From positions 186,001-250,000 of the forward strand of contig JACKMU010000004.1 in the NCBI GenBank assembly GCA_024235215.1: DNA of 64,000 bases, given 5' to 3'. Numbering within the stretch: the stretch's first letter is position 1; each line of letters opens with the position of its first letter. The DNA comes from Chromatiaceae bacterium. GTDB taxonomy: Bacteria > Pseudomonadota > Gammaproteobacteria > Chromatiales > Chromatiaceae. The notes beneath the pieces are model-generated. The model saw only the letters and a list, made by a program, of their open reading frames with translations. It did no database searches and had not been told where the DNA came from. Both the position numbers and the translations under genes were made by a program. Shown piece after piece: positions 1 to 14,687 of this stretch.

Positions 1-115
1 ACCCCAAAGATGGCACGGACTCCAGCCATCTCCCTGAATCATAAACTAGACCGCCGACTGTCCCGAAGACGTAGTATTATCTCTTCAGGATCAGAGTAGA
101 GGGTGGTGTAGCTTC

Positions 116-1216
116 ATGGTGACCGATTCAGACAAAGTAGAAGTCGCGCTCGGTGCGCGCTCCTATCCCATCTATATTGGCTCGAACCTGCTTGCCAATA
201 GCGAGATTTACCGCCGCCATATCCCGTCTTCACAGGTGATGGTGGTATCCAATGAGACTGTTGCGCCGCTTTATCTGCGGCAATTGACTGCTGCATTGGA
301 CGGATTCCGGGTGGAATCGGTCATTCTGCCCGACGGTGAGCAATACAAAACACTGGAGATCTGGAATCGGATCTTCGACCGCTTGTTGCAAAAGCAATTC
401 AACCGACAGTGCACCATCATCGCGCTCGGTGGCGGAGTGGTGGGGGATATGGCCGGTTTTGCCGCAGCCAGCTACCAGCGTGGGGTCAATTTCATTCAGG
501 TGCCAACGACGCTGCTGGCCCAGGTGGACTCTTCGGTCGGGGGAAAAACCGGAGTCAACCATGCGTTGGGCAAAAATATGATTGGCGCTTTTTATCAGCC
601 GCGTTGTGTGTTGGCGGATATTGCCACGCTGGAGACGCTCGATCAGCGGCAGTTGTCTGCCGGGATCGCAGAAGTGATCAAATACGGTCTGATTAACGAT
701 GCCGAGTTTTTCGTTTGGCTGGAAGCGCACATGGATGCGCTTCTAACCCGAGAGCATACTGCACTGGCCCATGCAATTGGCCGCTCCTGCAGGGACAAAG
801 CGGCGGTGGTGGCCGCCGACGAAAAAGAGGCCGGAAAGCGGGCGTTGCTGAATCTGGGGCACACCTTTGGTCACGCAATCGAGACCGGTACGGGGTACGG
901 CCACTGGCTACATGGCGAAGCGGTTGCCGCTGGTATTTGCATGGCAGCCGACCTGTCGTGTCGACTCGGCTGGCTCAGTGCCGGGGAGCAGGCGCGTATC
1001 ATTGCGTTGATCCGGCGTGCCGGGCTACCGGTTGCCCCACCCCCTGAAATAGACCACAGCCGGTTCCTGTCGTTGATGGGTGTCGATAAGAAGGTGGTGA
1101 ACGGCAAGCTTCGGCTGGTGCTGATGAAAGCGATCGGCGAATCCCTGATAACTGACGCATTCGATGCGAAAGAGCTGGACAATACCCTCAATGGATACGT
1201 GGGACAGCCCAACTGA
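116..1216 (+). CDS. aroB: 3-dehydroquinate synthase
   Basis: Cytoplasmic shikimate-pathway enzyme that converts DAHP to 3-dehydroquinate using NAD and a divalent metal. The 366-residue length is normal for AroB. The nucleotide-binding stretch LPDGEQYKT (near residue 71), the glycine-rich ALGGGVVGDMAGF (near 103), VPTTLLAQVDSSVGGKTGVN (near 128) and the metal-binding LNLGHTFGHAIE (near 244) are all present. The ATG at 116 is the first start in frame. The upstream 115 bases hold no recognisable gene. The 3' end overlaps the next gene by 26 bases, so the two are probably co-transcribed, as is common for aroB-damX in gammaproteobacteria. Confidence 0.97.
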   Translation: MVTDSDKVEVALGARSYPIYIGSNLLANSEIYRRHIPSSQVMVVSNETVAPLYLRQLTAALDGFRVESVILPDGEQYKTLEIWNRIFDRLLQKQFNRQCTIIALGGGVVGDMAGFAAASYQRGVNFIQVPTTLLAQVDSSVGGKTGVNHALGKNMIGAFYQPRCVLADIATLETLDQRQLSAGIAEVIKYGLINDAEFFVWLEAHMDALLTREHTALAHAIGRSCRDKAAVVAADEKEAGKRALLNLGHTFGHAIETGTGYGHWLHGEAVAAGICMAADLSCRLGWLSAGEQARIIALIRRAGLPVAPPPEIDHSRFLSLMGVDKKVVNGKLRLVLMKAIGESLITDAFDAKELDNTLNGYVGQPN

Positions 1217-3176
1217 TCTTCAGCTGACGCGCTTACGCGTCTCATCGGGAGAATCGTCACGCCCGATCCAGCAGCTGATGCTGACCGTCGCACTGCAGCA
1301 GCGTCTCGACCTGGTGCGACATCTCGCGTTCAACAGTGAGCGTGTACCGTTGCTCCGGGGGATGCACGGGGTTGGGAAGAGCAGCTTGATTGACCTGTTG
1401 CAGCAGCAGGCCCCTGCTGACTGGGACATCTGTCGGATCGATGCCACACCCATGCTGCAGCCGGAGCAGTTGCTCTATCGTCTCTGTCAGGCATTTTCCG
1501 CGCCACAGGGGTGCACTGACAGTATGGAGAGGCTGATTGCTCATCTTACCGGCGTTGTACAGAATGGTCGTCTGCCGGTGATACTGGTGGATGATGCCGA
1601 GCAGTTGCCGGTCACTAGCCTGGAACTTCTATTCACTTTATGTAGCGCAGGGGCCGATCCGGCGAAGAAGCCGGCGTTGATTCTGTGTGCCACCCCTGAT
1701 ATCGACAACCTGCTGGAGGCACTCAATTCCCGGATCAGTAGCCGGCAACCGCAAATTCTCGAACTTCTTCCGTTTGACCGGGTGGATTCGGATCATTTGG
1801 TTCGCCATCTGCTGAATACCATCGTGGCGCAGGGTAGGCAGTTTCCTCCACCATCAGAGGCTCAGTATGAAAAGATTTTTCGTGCCAGCGGTGGCTTTCC
1901 CGGTGAGATCAGCAGTCAGGTGATGAAGCTGTTGCAAACTGACTCCGATGCGGCGGGCGAACGGCAAAAAAAATGGATGCAGATTGTGCCGCTCTTCTCC
2001 GACATCTCTCCACCGGTGTTGGTCGGAGCGGTTGTCCTGGCACTTCTTCTGTTGCTGACGCTGGTCTATGAAGAGGAGATAAATGCAATTTTCAATGCGG
2101 ATCTGATTCACGTCCCAGAGGCGAAAAACGGTGCTGAAAAGCCGATATCGGTGTCCCCACCAGCAAAGATGCCAGCGGACGAGGCAGAGGTGTCCATTCC
2201 GGCTGCTCCCCTGAAAGGAAGCGTTGCGACTGCACCGGAACCGGTGTTGAGCAGAAGCGCTGCAGCGGATATTACCGTGCCGCAGCCGACGGAGTTGGAG
2301 CATGGTGGTGATGCGCTGCTGGATGTTCAATCCGATCTATACACTCAATTTCCAGCGCCAGAAGAAGCTGCAACCGTGTTACCTGAAGTTGAGTCAAAGC
2401 TGCCGGAAGAAGAGGAGGTAGGGGAAGTGGTGAAACAGATGCCGGCATCGACGGCAGTGAATGTTCTGCCTGGGGCTGCCACTGCAGCACTTCCGTCAAA
2501 GCCAAAGAAAGTGCAGGAGTTGCCGCGGCGACATGCTCCTGAGGTGCAATTGCCAACAACAGCGCCAAACACGGGGCGGCGTGCCGAGTTGTCTGCGCCG
2601 GTTGCCGAACCAAGCCGAGCGAGTACACCGGATCTTTCGGCCAAGATCGGTGCAACACCGGTGGTACAACCGCCTGCACTGGTCGTACCACCGCGCCAGC
2701 GCCCCGCTCCGGTGCAAACGGTACAAGGTGTGCAGAACGTAGCCAAGCAGACTTCACATGCGGCTCCGGTCAGCGAATTGAGTCAGAATCAGAAGCAGGT
2801 TGGCAAAAAAGTGCCTGAAACGGTTGCTATCCGAAAAAGAAACGAGAGAGCGGAGCCAGCCGCGGTACAGGATGGTGGGATCAGAAGAGAATCTTGGCTG
2901 CTGCAGCAGTCGCCTGAGGCGTACACATTACAGCTAATCGCTGTAGGCAACGAGCAGGCGATCGCTGGCTTTATCCAACGCCATCATATCGCACGCGAGG
3001 CTGCCTATTTTCGTGCCGTTATTAAAGGGCGCCCCTGGTTTGCCTTGCTGTATGGCCTGTATCCCAACCGCAGTGCTGCGCTCGAAGCACGCTCAAAACT
3101 TCCCCAAAGCCTTGCCGATGGAGGTGCTTGGCCCAGGTCTCTCGCCTCTGTGCAACAGGCGATCAAGGGCGAGTAA
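1191..3176 (+). CDS. damX: DamX-like AAA ATPase with C-terminal SPOR domain
   Basis: Probable inner-membrane cell-division protein of 661 residues. The N-terminal half is an AAA/ExeA-type ATPase with Walker A GMHGVGKSS (near residue 55) and Walker B VILVDDAEQ (near 122). A single membrane segment, VGAVVLALLLLLTLVY, lies near residue 280. A long Pro/Ala/Glu-rich linker follows, and the last 75 or so residues look like a SPOR domain (from YTLQLIAVG), which in this family binds denuded septal peptidoglycan. An in-frame start at 1164 exists, but ATG 1191 gives less overlap with aroB and a better N-terminus. Role is inferred from domain order and from its place beside aroB. Confidence 0.88.
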   Translation: MDTWDSPTDLQLTRLRVSSGESSRPIQQLMLTVALQQRLDLVRHLAFNSERVPLLRGMHGVGKSSLIDLLQQQAPADWDICRIDATPMLQPEQLLYRLCQAFSAPQGCTDSMERLIAHLTGVVQNGRLPVILVDDAEQLPVTSLELLFTLCSAGADPAKKPALILCATPDIDNLLEALNSRISSRQPQILELLPFDRVDSDHLVRHLLNTIVAQGRQFPPPSEAQYEKIFRASGGFPGEISSQVMKLLQTDSDAAGERQKKWMQIVPLFSDISPPVLVGAVVLALLLLLTLVYEEEINAIFNADLIHVPEAKNGAEKPISVSPPAKMPADEAEVSIPAAPLKGSVATAPEPVLSRSAAADITVPQPTELEHGGDALLDVQSDLYTQFPAPEEAATVLPEVESKLPEEEEVGEVVKQMPASTAVNVLPGAATAALPSKPKKVQELPRRHAPEVQLPTTAPNTGRRAELSAPVAEPSRASTPDLSAKIGATPVVQPPALVVPPRQRPAPVQTVQGVQNVAKQTSHAAPVSELSQNQKQVGKKVPETVAIRKRNERAEPAAVQDGGIRRESWLLQQSPEAYTLQLIAVGNEQAIAGFIQRHHIAREAAYFRAVIKGRPWFALLYGLYPNRSAALEARSKLPQSLADGGAWPRSLASVQQAIKGE

Positions 3177-3717
3177 CCCGAAATTACTTTGAATCCAACG
3201 CTTGCACACTCTCCCGGTGCGGATACAATTAGATTATTCTGTTCAGCAGGTACTCTGGAGCAGGATAGGAGAAAATATTTATCTCTATGATAAATAAAGA
3301 TTTATATCCTACTAAAAAGGCACTGGTCGGCCCCTTCCGATAGCAAAAAAGCCAGGGTTACGGAGTTTGCAGGGGCTGTCACAATTGGTCAGTCGACGGA
3401 ATCTCAAGCATCCTGCGCTGTTCTGTATGACCCGAAGCGATGCCCGGAGACGGTAATCGCCAGGTACAGGCGAGTCCGAAATTCAGCAACTCAACGCTGT
3501 AGATGGTGAGCGGGACGGCAACCGATCTCCTCACGCGCGGTGAGGAATGGTTGGCTCGATCTGTCGTCGGGATGGCTTGCCCAAGTCGAGAGATGTGGTG
3601 CGATGTTTTAATAAAGGTCAATATAGCGAATAGCGAGAGCGGTTTTGGGAAGTTAATTGCAACAGGCTGGAACGGCCCGATTGGCCATTTTCAGCCCTGA
3701 AGAAGACGAGGTTTTCA
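3177..3717. other. Intergenic region upstream of gltB
   Basis: This 541-base stretch holds no convincing gene. It contains an AT-rich imperfect palindrome around 3265-3322 with an inner stem ATTTATC/GATAAAT and the outer arms AGGATA/TATCCT, which could fold as a hairpin or act as a protein site. A 65-codon open frame at 3503-3700 lacks a clear ribosome site and resembles no family I know. The gltB promoter must lie here, but I could not pick convincing -35/-10 boxes. Confidence 0.4.
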
Positions 3718-8358
<4,641 letters not shown>

Positions 8359-8363
8359 TAGCA

Positions 8364-9818
<1,455 letters not shown>

Positions 9819-9830
9819 GCCGGAGGAAAA

Positions 9831-10898
9831 GTGACGGAGCTCAAAAACGACCGGTTTCTGCGCGCACTGATGCGCGAGCCAGTGGAGTTTACTCCAGTCT
9901 GGATGATGCGCCAGGCTGGGCGCTATCTCCCGGAGTATCGCCACACCCGAAGCAGTGCCGGGAGTTTTATGGACCTCTGCCGGAATCCGGAACTGGCTTG
10001 TGAAGTGACGCTTCAGCCACTGCGGCGATTCCCGCTGGATGCAGCGATTCTTTTCTCCGACATACTGACGGTGCCCGATGCGATGGGTCTGGGCCTCTAC
10101 TTCGCGGAAGGGGAGGGGCCGCGCTTCGAACGACCGGTTCAGGATGAGCAGGCGGTAAAAAACCTCGCCGTCCCCGATCCCGAAGTGGATCTCCGCTATG
10201 TGATGGATGCGGTGCGGACCATCCGCAGAGAACTGCATGGAAGCGTGCCGCTGATCGGTTTCGCTGGCAGCCCCTGGACCTTGGCCACTTATATGGTTGA
10301 GGGCAGCAGCACCAAAAATTTTGCCAAGGTAAAAGGGATGATGTTCGGACGTCCGGATCTGCTGCATCAGCTGCTGGAAAAAATCGCAGCGGCGGTCACG
10401 CTCTACCTGAATGCGCAGATTGAAGCGGGCGCCCAGGCGGTGATGGTGTTCGACACTTGGGGCGGTGTACTCAGTCCCGGGGATTTCCGAAGCTTTTCAC
10501 TGGCGTATATGGAGCGCATCGTCCAGGGGCTACGCAGAGAACAGGAAGGGCGCCGGGTGCCGGTGATTCTCTTTACCAAGGGTGGCGGACGGTGGCTGGA
10601 TGCGATGGCGCAGACCGGCTGCGATGCGCTCGGTGTCGACTGGACCATCGATCTGGCGGATGCGCGCGCCGCGGTGGGCAACCGGGTTGCGCTGCAGGGT
10701 AACATCGATCCCTGCATTCTCTATGCATCACCGCAGAGAATCCGCGCTGGTGTTGGTCAGGTGCTGGCCAGTTATGGCAGGGGATCCGGTTTGGTATTCA
10801 ATCTGGGGCACGGTATCCATCCCGACGTCGACCCGGATCACGCACTGGCATTGGTGGAGGCGGTGCATGAGCTGAGTCCCGCCTACCATAACAACTGA
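9831..10898 (+). CDS. hemE: Uroporphyrinogen decarboxylase
   Basis: Cytoplasmic heme-synthesis enzyme that removes four acetate carboxyls from uroporphyrinogen III to give coproporphyrinogen III. The 355-residue protein carries the N-terminal signature VWMMRQAGRYLPEYR (near residue 24), the second signature GFAGSPWTLATYM (near 143) and the C-terminal FNLGHGIHPDVDP. The start is GTG at 9831, supported by a GGAGGA ribosome site at 9822-9827 with good spacing. It is probably transcribed with gltBD, an order seen in many gammaproteobacteria. Confidence 0.97.
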   Translation: MTELKNDRFLRALMREPVEFTPVWMMRQAGRYLPEYRHTRSSAGSFMDLCRNPELACEVTLQPLRRFPLDAAILFSDILTVPDAMGLGLYFAEGEGPRFERPVQDEQAVKNLAVPDPEVDLRYVMDAVRTIRRELHGSVPLIGFAGSPWTLATYMVEGSSTKNFAKVKGMMFGRPDLLHQLLEKIAAAVTLYLNAQIEAGAQAVMVFDTWGGVLSPGDFRSFSLAYMERIVQGLRREQEGRRVPVILFTKGGGRWLDAMAQTGCDALGVDWTIDLADARAAVGNRVALQGNIDPCILYASPQRIRAGVGQVLASYGRGSGLVFNLGHGIHPDVDPDHALALVEAVHELSPAYHNN

Positions 10899-10923
10899 CG
10901 ACGGCGGAGAGTTCAAGGCCGAC

Positions 10924-11130
10924 TCAGTAGTGCGGAGGTGGAGGTTCCATACCGGTCTGCAGTAGCGGTTCGACATTTTGCAGTTCACGCAGCTGCTGTT
11001 GCATGAGTTGCACCGTCGTCTTCAGCTCGGCTATCTCTCTCTGCTGTCTTGCCAACACATCGGAGAGCTCCAGGAGGCTATCCTCCTGAAAGGCGAACCG
11101 GGTCTGAAGCTCCACTATCTCATCGTTCAT
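10924..11130 (-). CDS. slyX: SlyX-like small coiled-coil protein
   Basis: Short 68-residue protein that is almost wholly a predicted coiled coil (heptads from about residue 5 to 52) and ends with the proline-rich PPPPHY typical of the SlyX family. The function of SlyX is not established; the name comes from its neighbourhood to slyD in Escherichia coli. It is convergent with hemE, with 25 bases between the stops. The family call rests on length, the coiled coil and the C-terminal motif. Confidence 0.85.
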   Translation of the reverse strand: MNDEIVELQTRFAFQEDSLLELSDVLARQQREIAELKTTVQLMQQQLRELQNVEPLLQTGMEPPPPHY

Positions 11131-11176
11131 CCGACGTGCTCTTCAACGGTAGCAGGGTGCACCGGCCGATGCCTGT

Positions 11177-12043
11177 TCAGCGCGAAAACAGATATCTGCT
11201 GGCCGGTTCCCGGTTGGCAACAACGAAAGCGGCCGCGCTGATGTTCATCACCAGTGCGTAGATGATGCTCGGTATCACCATACTGCTGTTGCCCAGCAGC
11301 GTCCCCGCCACGAATATACCCATTGCGGCGTTCTGTAAACCACACTCCAGACCGATGGCGATACCTTGCGGGCGCTCAAGACGGAGCAGCTTGGCTCCCA
11401 GCAGCGCAAACGTGATGGTAGCGATATTCAGTGCGATCACCATGGGGCCGGCTGCAGCAAAGTTGTCGCTGATGTTGCCCCATTGTCCCATGAAGGTGGC
11501 CAGCACAATCAGTATGAAGAGAAACACCGCGGTTTTTCTCGCGCCGGGTTCGATCCTGAGCGCCCATGCTCGATGAAGATGGCGTAGCGCCATGCCCAAC
11601 AGCAGCGGCAGAGTGGAGATCAGGAAGACTCCGCCAATCATCGAGCCGAGTGGCAGCGCCAGGGTGGTGGTGGTGCCGGCATACCAGGACATGCCAAGGT
11701 TGACGATTGACGGAATGGAGATAACACCGGCGAGGCTGGTCACCGCGGTCAGCGAGACAGAGAGCGCACTGTCCCCACCTGAGATGTGGGTCAACAGGTT
11801 GGAGGTGATTCCTCCGGGGCAGGCGGCGAGGATAATCAGACCCACTGCCAGATTTGGTTCCAGAGAGAAGAGCGTCACCAGAGTGATCGCAATCAACGGT
11901 AGGACCAGCATCTGACTGAGCAGACCGAACCCCATGGCCAACGGATGGATCACGACCCGCTTGAAGTCATCCACTACCAGTGAAAGCCCCATGGAGAACA
12001 TGATAAATGCCAATGCAAGGGGCAGCAGGAGTTTAAGCGTCAT
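11177..12043 (-). CDS. Bile acid:sodium symporter family (BASS) transporter
   Basis: Inner-membrane protein of 288 residues with roughly nine hydrophobic segments spread over the whole length. The start MTLKLLLPLALAFIMFSMG and the motif ILAACPGGITSNLLTH (near residue 74) are typical of the bacterial BASS/YocS group, whose members move organic anions with sodium. The substrate cannot be told from sequence. It sits between slyX and zapE on the same strand, with no obvious functional link to either. Confidence 0.88.
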   Translation of the reverse strand: MTLKLLLPLALAFIMFSMGLSLVVDDFKRVVIHPLAMGFGLLSQMLVLPLIAITLVTLFSLEPNLAVGLIILAACPGGITSNLLTHISGGDSALSVSLTAVTSLAGVISIPSIVNLGMSWYAGTTTTLALPLGSMIGGVFLISTLPLLLGMALRHLHRAWALRIEPGARKTAVFLFILIVLATFMGQWGNISDNFAAAGPMVIALNIATITFALLGAKLLRLERPQGIAIGLECGLQNAAMGIFVAGTLLGNSSMVIPSIIYALVMNISAAAFVVANREPASRYLFSR

Positions 12044-12124
12044 CGTCAGTCAGCCGGGTGATATAAGACCTGTGCATGATAACCCATTCACGAGGTCGAT
12101 CGAGGCTGAATTGTCATGGAGAGG

Positions 12125-13216
12125 TCAGGGGCGGTGTGGGGTGGCCAGGTAATCGGTGGACTGCATCTCCTGCAGACGGCTGACCGCGCGCTGAAAATCG
12201 AACGCCAGCCGTTTACCCTGATAGAGAGATTCTGGTGCGCACTCCGCGCTGACAATCAGCTTCACTTTGCGGTCGTAGAATTCATCCAGCAGATAGAGGA
12301 AACGCCGGGTCGCGTCGTCTTGCGTCACAGTGAGACGGGGAATGCCGGAGATCATTACGGTATGGAAACAGCGCGCTATCTCCAGATAATCCGCCTGGCT
12401 TCTTGGCGGGCCACAGATCGATTCGAAATCGAACCAGACCAAATCGTCGGCGATACGTACGAGGGGGATATCCCGGTGAAAAATCTTGATCGTGCCGCCG
12501 ACACGCCCCTGTTCCGGAGCGAGTCGTTGGAACTCCTCCCGCATGATCCGGTCGCTGTCGGTTCCGAGCGGTGTGTGATAGACCTTGGCCTGTTGCAGGT
12601 AACGCAGACGGTAATCGACGCTGCCCCTGAGCTCAGCCACCCGGGTGTGTTGCTGCAACAGGGCGATTGCGGGAAGAAAGCTGGCTCGTTGGATACCGCC
12701 CAGATAGAGATTCTCAGGTTGGGTGTTGGAGGTGGTCACCAGTGTCACGCCGCGCTGGAACAGTGAACGCAGCAGCTGTGCGAGGATCATCGCATCGCCG
12801 ATATCGGTAACGATGAACTCATCCAGGCAGAGTATCCGGATATGTTGTGCCAGCTCTCCGGCGATGCGATCGAGCGGGTCGGGCTGATTTCTAAGGCCAG
12901 CCAGCGCCTCATGTATCTCCTGCATCAGGCGATGAAAATGGACTCGCCGCTTCTGCCCGGCAGGAAGCGCATTGTAGAAGAGATCGACCAGCCAGGTCTT
13001 GCCCCGTCCGACACTACCCCAGAGATAGAGTCCCTGCAGTGGTGGATTAGGGTGTTTCTTGCGCTTGCTGAGTCGCTGCAGCAGTCCCGGTTTCGGACGT
13101 GGCTGGAGCAGCTGCTGATGCAGCGCGTGCAACAGTGCGACGATCTCCGCCTGCGCCGGATCGGGCTCCAGTTTACCGCTGTCGAGCAGCTGCTGATATT
13201 CGGTTTGCGGAGTCAT
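12125..13216 (-). CDS. zapE: Cell division ATPase ZapE (AFG1-like)
   Basis: Cytoplasmic P-loop ATPase of 363 residues in the AFG1/ZapE family; in Escherichia coli ZapE associates with the Z-ring and affects FtsZ bundling. Walker A GSVGRGKTWLVDLF is near residue 87 and Walker B ILCLDEFIVTDIGDAM near 148. The region YLGGIQRASFLPAI and the C-terminal LDEFYDRKVKLIVSAE are hallmarks of the family. The stop lies 81 bases from the start of the BASS gene downstream on the same strand. Confidence 0.95.
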   Translation of the reverse strand: MTPQTEYQQLLDSGKLEPDPAQAEIVALLHALHQQLLQPRPKPGLLQRLSKRKKHPNPPLQGLYLWGSVGRGKTWLVDLFYNALPAGQKRRVHFHRLMQEIHEALAGLRNQPDPLDRIAGELAQHIRILCLDEFIVTDIGDAMILAQLLRSLFQRGVTLVTTSNTQPENLYLGGIQRASFLPAIALLQQHTRVAELRGSVDYRLRYLQQAKVYHTPLGTDSDRIMREEFQRLAPEQGRVGGTIKIFHRDIPLVRIADDLVWFDFESICGPPRSQADYLEIARCFHTVMISGIPRLTVTQDDATRRFLYLLDEFYDRKVKLIVSAECAPESLYQGKRLAFDFQRAVSRLQEMQSTDYLATPHRP

Positions 13217-13320
13217 CCCGGAATCGTCTGTCTGGTTTGCAACAGTCGGGTCACCGAACGCTGCTTAACGCAGCACCGGCAGACGCGCATGCAGCGCCAC
13301 GGGACAGCGTGTGGTGCAGC

Positions 13321-13653
13321 TCACTGGGGGAAGCGGTCGTCGAGATTGGCGGGGCAGAGCACGTTTCGCATGGTGCCGATCAGGGTCAGCAGCTGACTGT
13401 TGCGGATGCGATAGTAGATGCGATTCGCCTCCTTTCTCGAAACCACGATATTTTTATTGCGCAGCTGCTCAAGATGTTGCGATATGTTGCTTTGTGAGGT
13501 TCCCGTCCTTTCCACGATTTCGCCGACCGAGAGCTCGGCATCACCGAGAGAACAGAGTATCTTCCAGCGCAGGGGATGTGCCATCGCCTTCAGGGCGTTC
13601 GCAGTCAGCACCGTATCTTCGTTTGGTGACATATGATCGCTGGAATCAGTCAT
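13321..13653 (-). CDS. ArsR-family winged-helix regulator with a BigR/SqrR-like cysteine pair
   Basis: Transcriptional regulator of 110 residues from ATG 13653, chosen because AAGGAG lies about 7 bases upstream; longer in-frame starts lack this. The helix-turn-helix runs from VGEIVERTG to SNISQHLEQLRN and the wing is at RIYYRIRN. Two cysteines, Cys34 (ILCSL) and Cys100 (VLCPAN), are 66 residues apart, the same spacing as the persulfide-sensing cysteines of SqrR and BigR. Its start overlaps the end of the upstream REC-PAS gene by 8 bases, which implies translational coupling. Sensing of sulfide or persulfide is an inference; a repressor controlling its own operon is the simplest model. Confidence 0.85.
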   Translation of the reverse strand: MTDSSDHMSPNEDTVLTANALKAMAHPLRWKILCSLGDAELSVGEIVERTGTSQSNISQHLEQLRNKNIVVSRKEANRIYYRIRNSQLLTLIGTMRNVLCPANLDDRFPQ

Positions 13654-14548
13654 CGCGTGCTCCTTCATTGTGCAGGGCGATCTCCGCGGCAACCGCCCCT
13701 CTCTCTACCGGGTCCTGCGCACGAACATAGCCTGTCATATCCTTTGCGATACAGATAATGTCGCTAATCTGTCCCGATTGATCCTTCACCGCGGTACGGG
13801 AAAAAAGAATCGGTACTCTGCGACCGTCCACCGCGATGAACCTTGCATCAATTTTACTCAGTACGCCGACCCGGATCAAAGCCTCCAACCAGGTCCCCAT
13901 AAAAGCGCCAGCCTGCTCATCCTCCTCCTCCTCGAAAACGTCGCCGATGGAGAGTGACAACAGTGAGGATTCCGGATAGCCGAGCATCTGATAAGCCGCT
14001 GGGTTGGCCTGAGTGATGCGCCCCTCCGGGTCCAACACCAGCAGTGCTTCGCCCATGTTGTTGATGATGTTCTCCAGATGGGTCTTGGCCTGGGCCAGCT
14101 CTGCAGTGCGTTCCGCCACCTTCTGCTCCAGCACCAGGTTCAGTTCGCGCTCTTTCTGGATCAACCGGAAGTAGGTACTGATCTTGTTGATCAGCAGATT
14201 GTCGTCGATCGGTTTGAGCAGATAGTCGACGGCACCCACTTCGTATCCTTTGTGCTGAAACTCCTCGGACTTGAAGGCTGCGGTCAGGAAAATGATCGGT
14301 ATTTCGCGGGTCCGTTTTCGCACCTTGAGCATGCTCGCGGTCTGAAAGCCATCCATCTCCGGCATTTGGATGTCCAGTATGATCAGATCTATACCCGGGG
14401 TGTTGAGTGCGATATCGAGCGCCTGCTGTCCCGAGGTAGCCTCCAGGATCTGTACGTCCATATATTGTCGTATCAGCGAGCGCAGAGTGAACAGATTGTG
14501 TTTGTGATCATCGACGATCAGAAGGTTGAAACCTGAATATCGATTCAT
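13646..14548 (-). CDS. Response regulator: REC-PAS two-domain protein
   Basis: Two-component signalling protein with an N-terminal receiver domain (LLIVDDHKHN, phospho-acceptor Asp in LIILDIQMPEMDG, conserved Lys in LLKPID), a coiled-coil linker of about 45 residues, and a PAS domain (NMGEALLVLDPEGRI to IICIAKDMT). It has no DNA-binding or catalytic output domain, so it probably acts through partner proteins. ATG 14548 is taken as start (300 residues); a TTG at 14614 would add 22 residues. Neither has a clear ribosome site. It lies between a hybrid kinase and the ArsR gene on the same strand. Confidence 0.86.
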   Translation of the reverse strand: MNRYSGFNLLIVDDHKHNLFTLRSLIRQYMDVQILEATSGQQALDIALNTPGIDLIILDIQMPEMDGFQTASMLKVRKRTREIPIIFLTAAFKSEEFQHKGYEVGAVDYLLKPIDDNLLINKISTYFRLIQKERELNLVLEQKVAERTAELAQAKTHLENIINNMGEALLVLDPEGRITQANPAAYQMLGYPESSLLSLSIGDVFEEEEDEQAGAFMGTWLEALIRVGVLSKIDARFIAVDGRRVPILFSRTAVKDQSGQISDIICIAKDMTGYVRAQDPVERGAVAAEIALHNEGARDD

Positions 14549-14687
14549 TAATCGGGGCCTGCTGCTATCTTGCGTTGGAGTGCTCGGCGCTTCTGCGGCT
14601 GTCGAATTTTTCAACGGAGCGGCTTACCGCAATGTTCGCTCCGACTGCTATCGTCATTGTGGCGCCATTTACGGGCTTCGCAACGTG

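Noticed and set aside
3503..3700. 65-codon open frame upstream of gltB
   Set aside because: No convincing ribosome site, no recognised family and amino-acid make-up unlike a protein domain; treated as non-coding.
12116..12766. 216-codon open frame on plus
   Set aside because: It lies entirely opposite zapE, which has clear family motifs, so it is a shadow of that gene.
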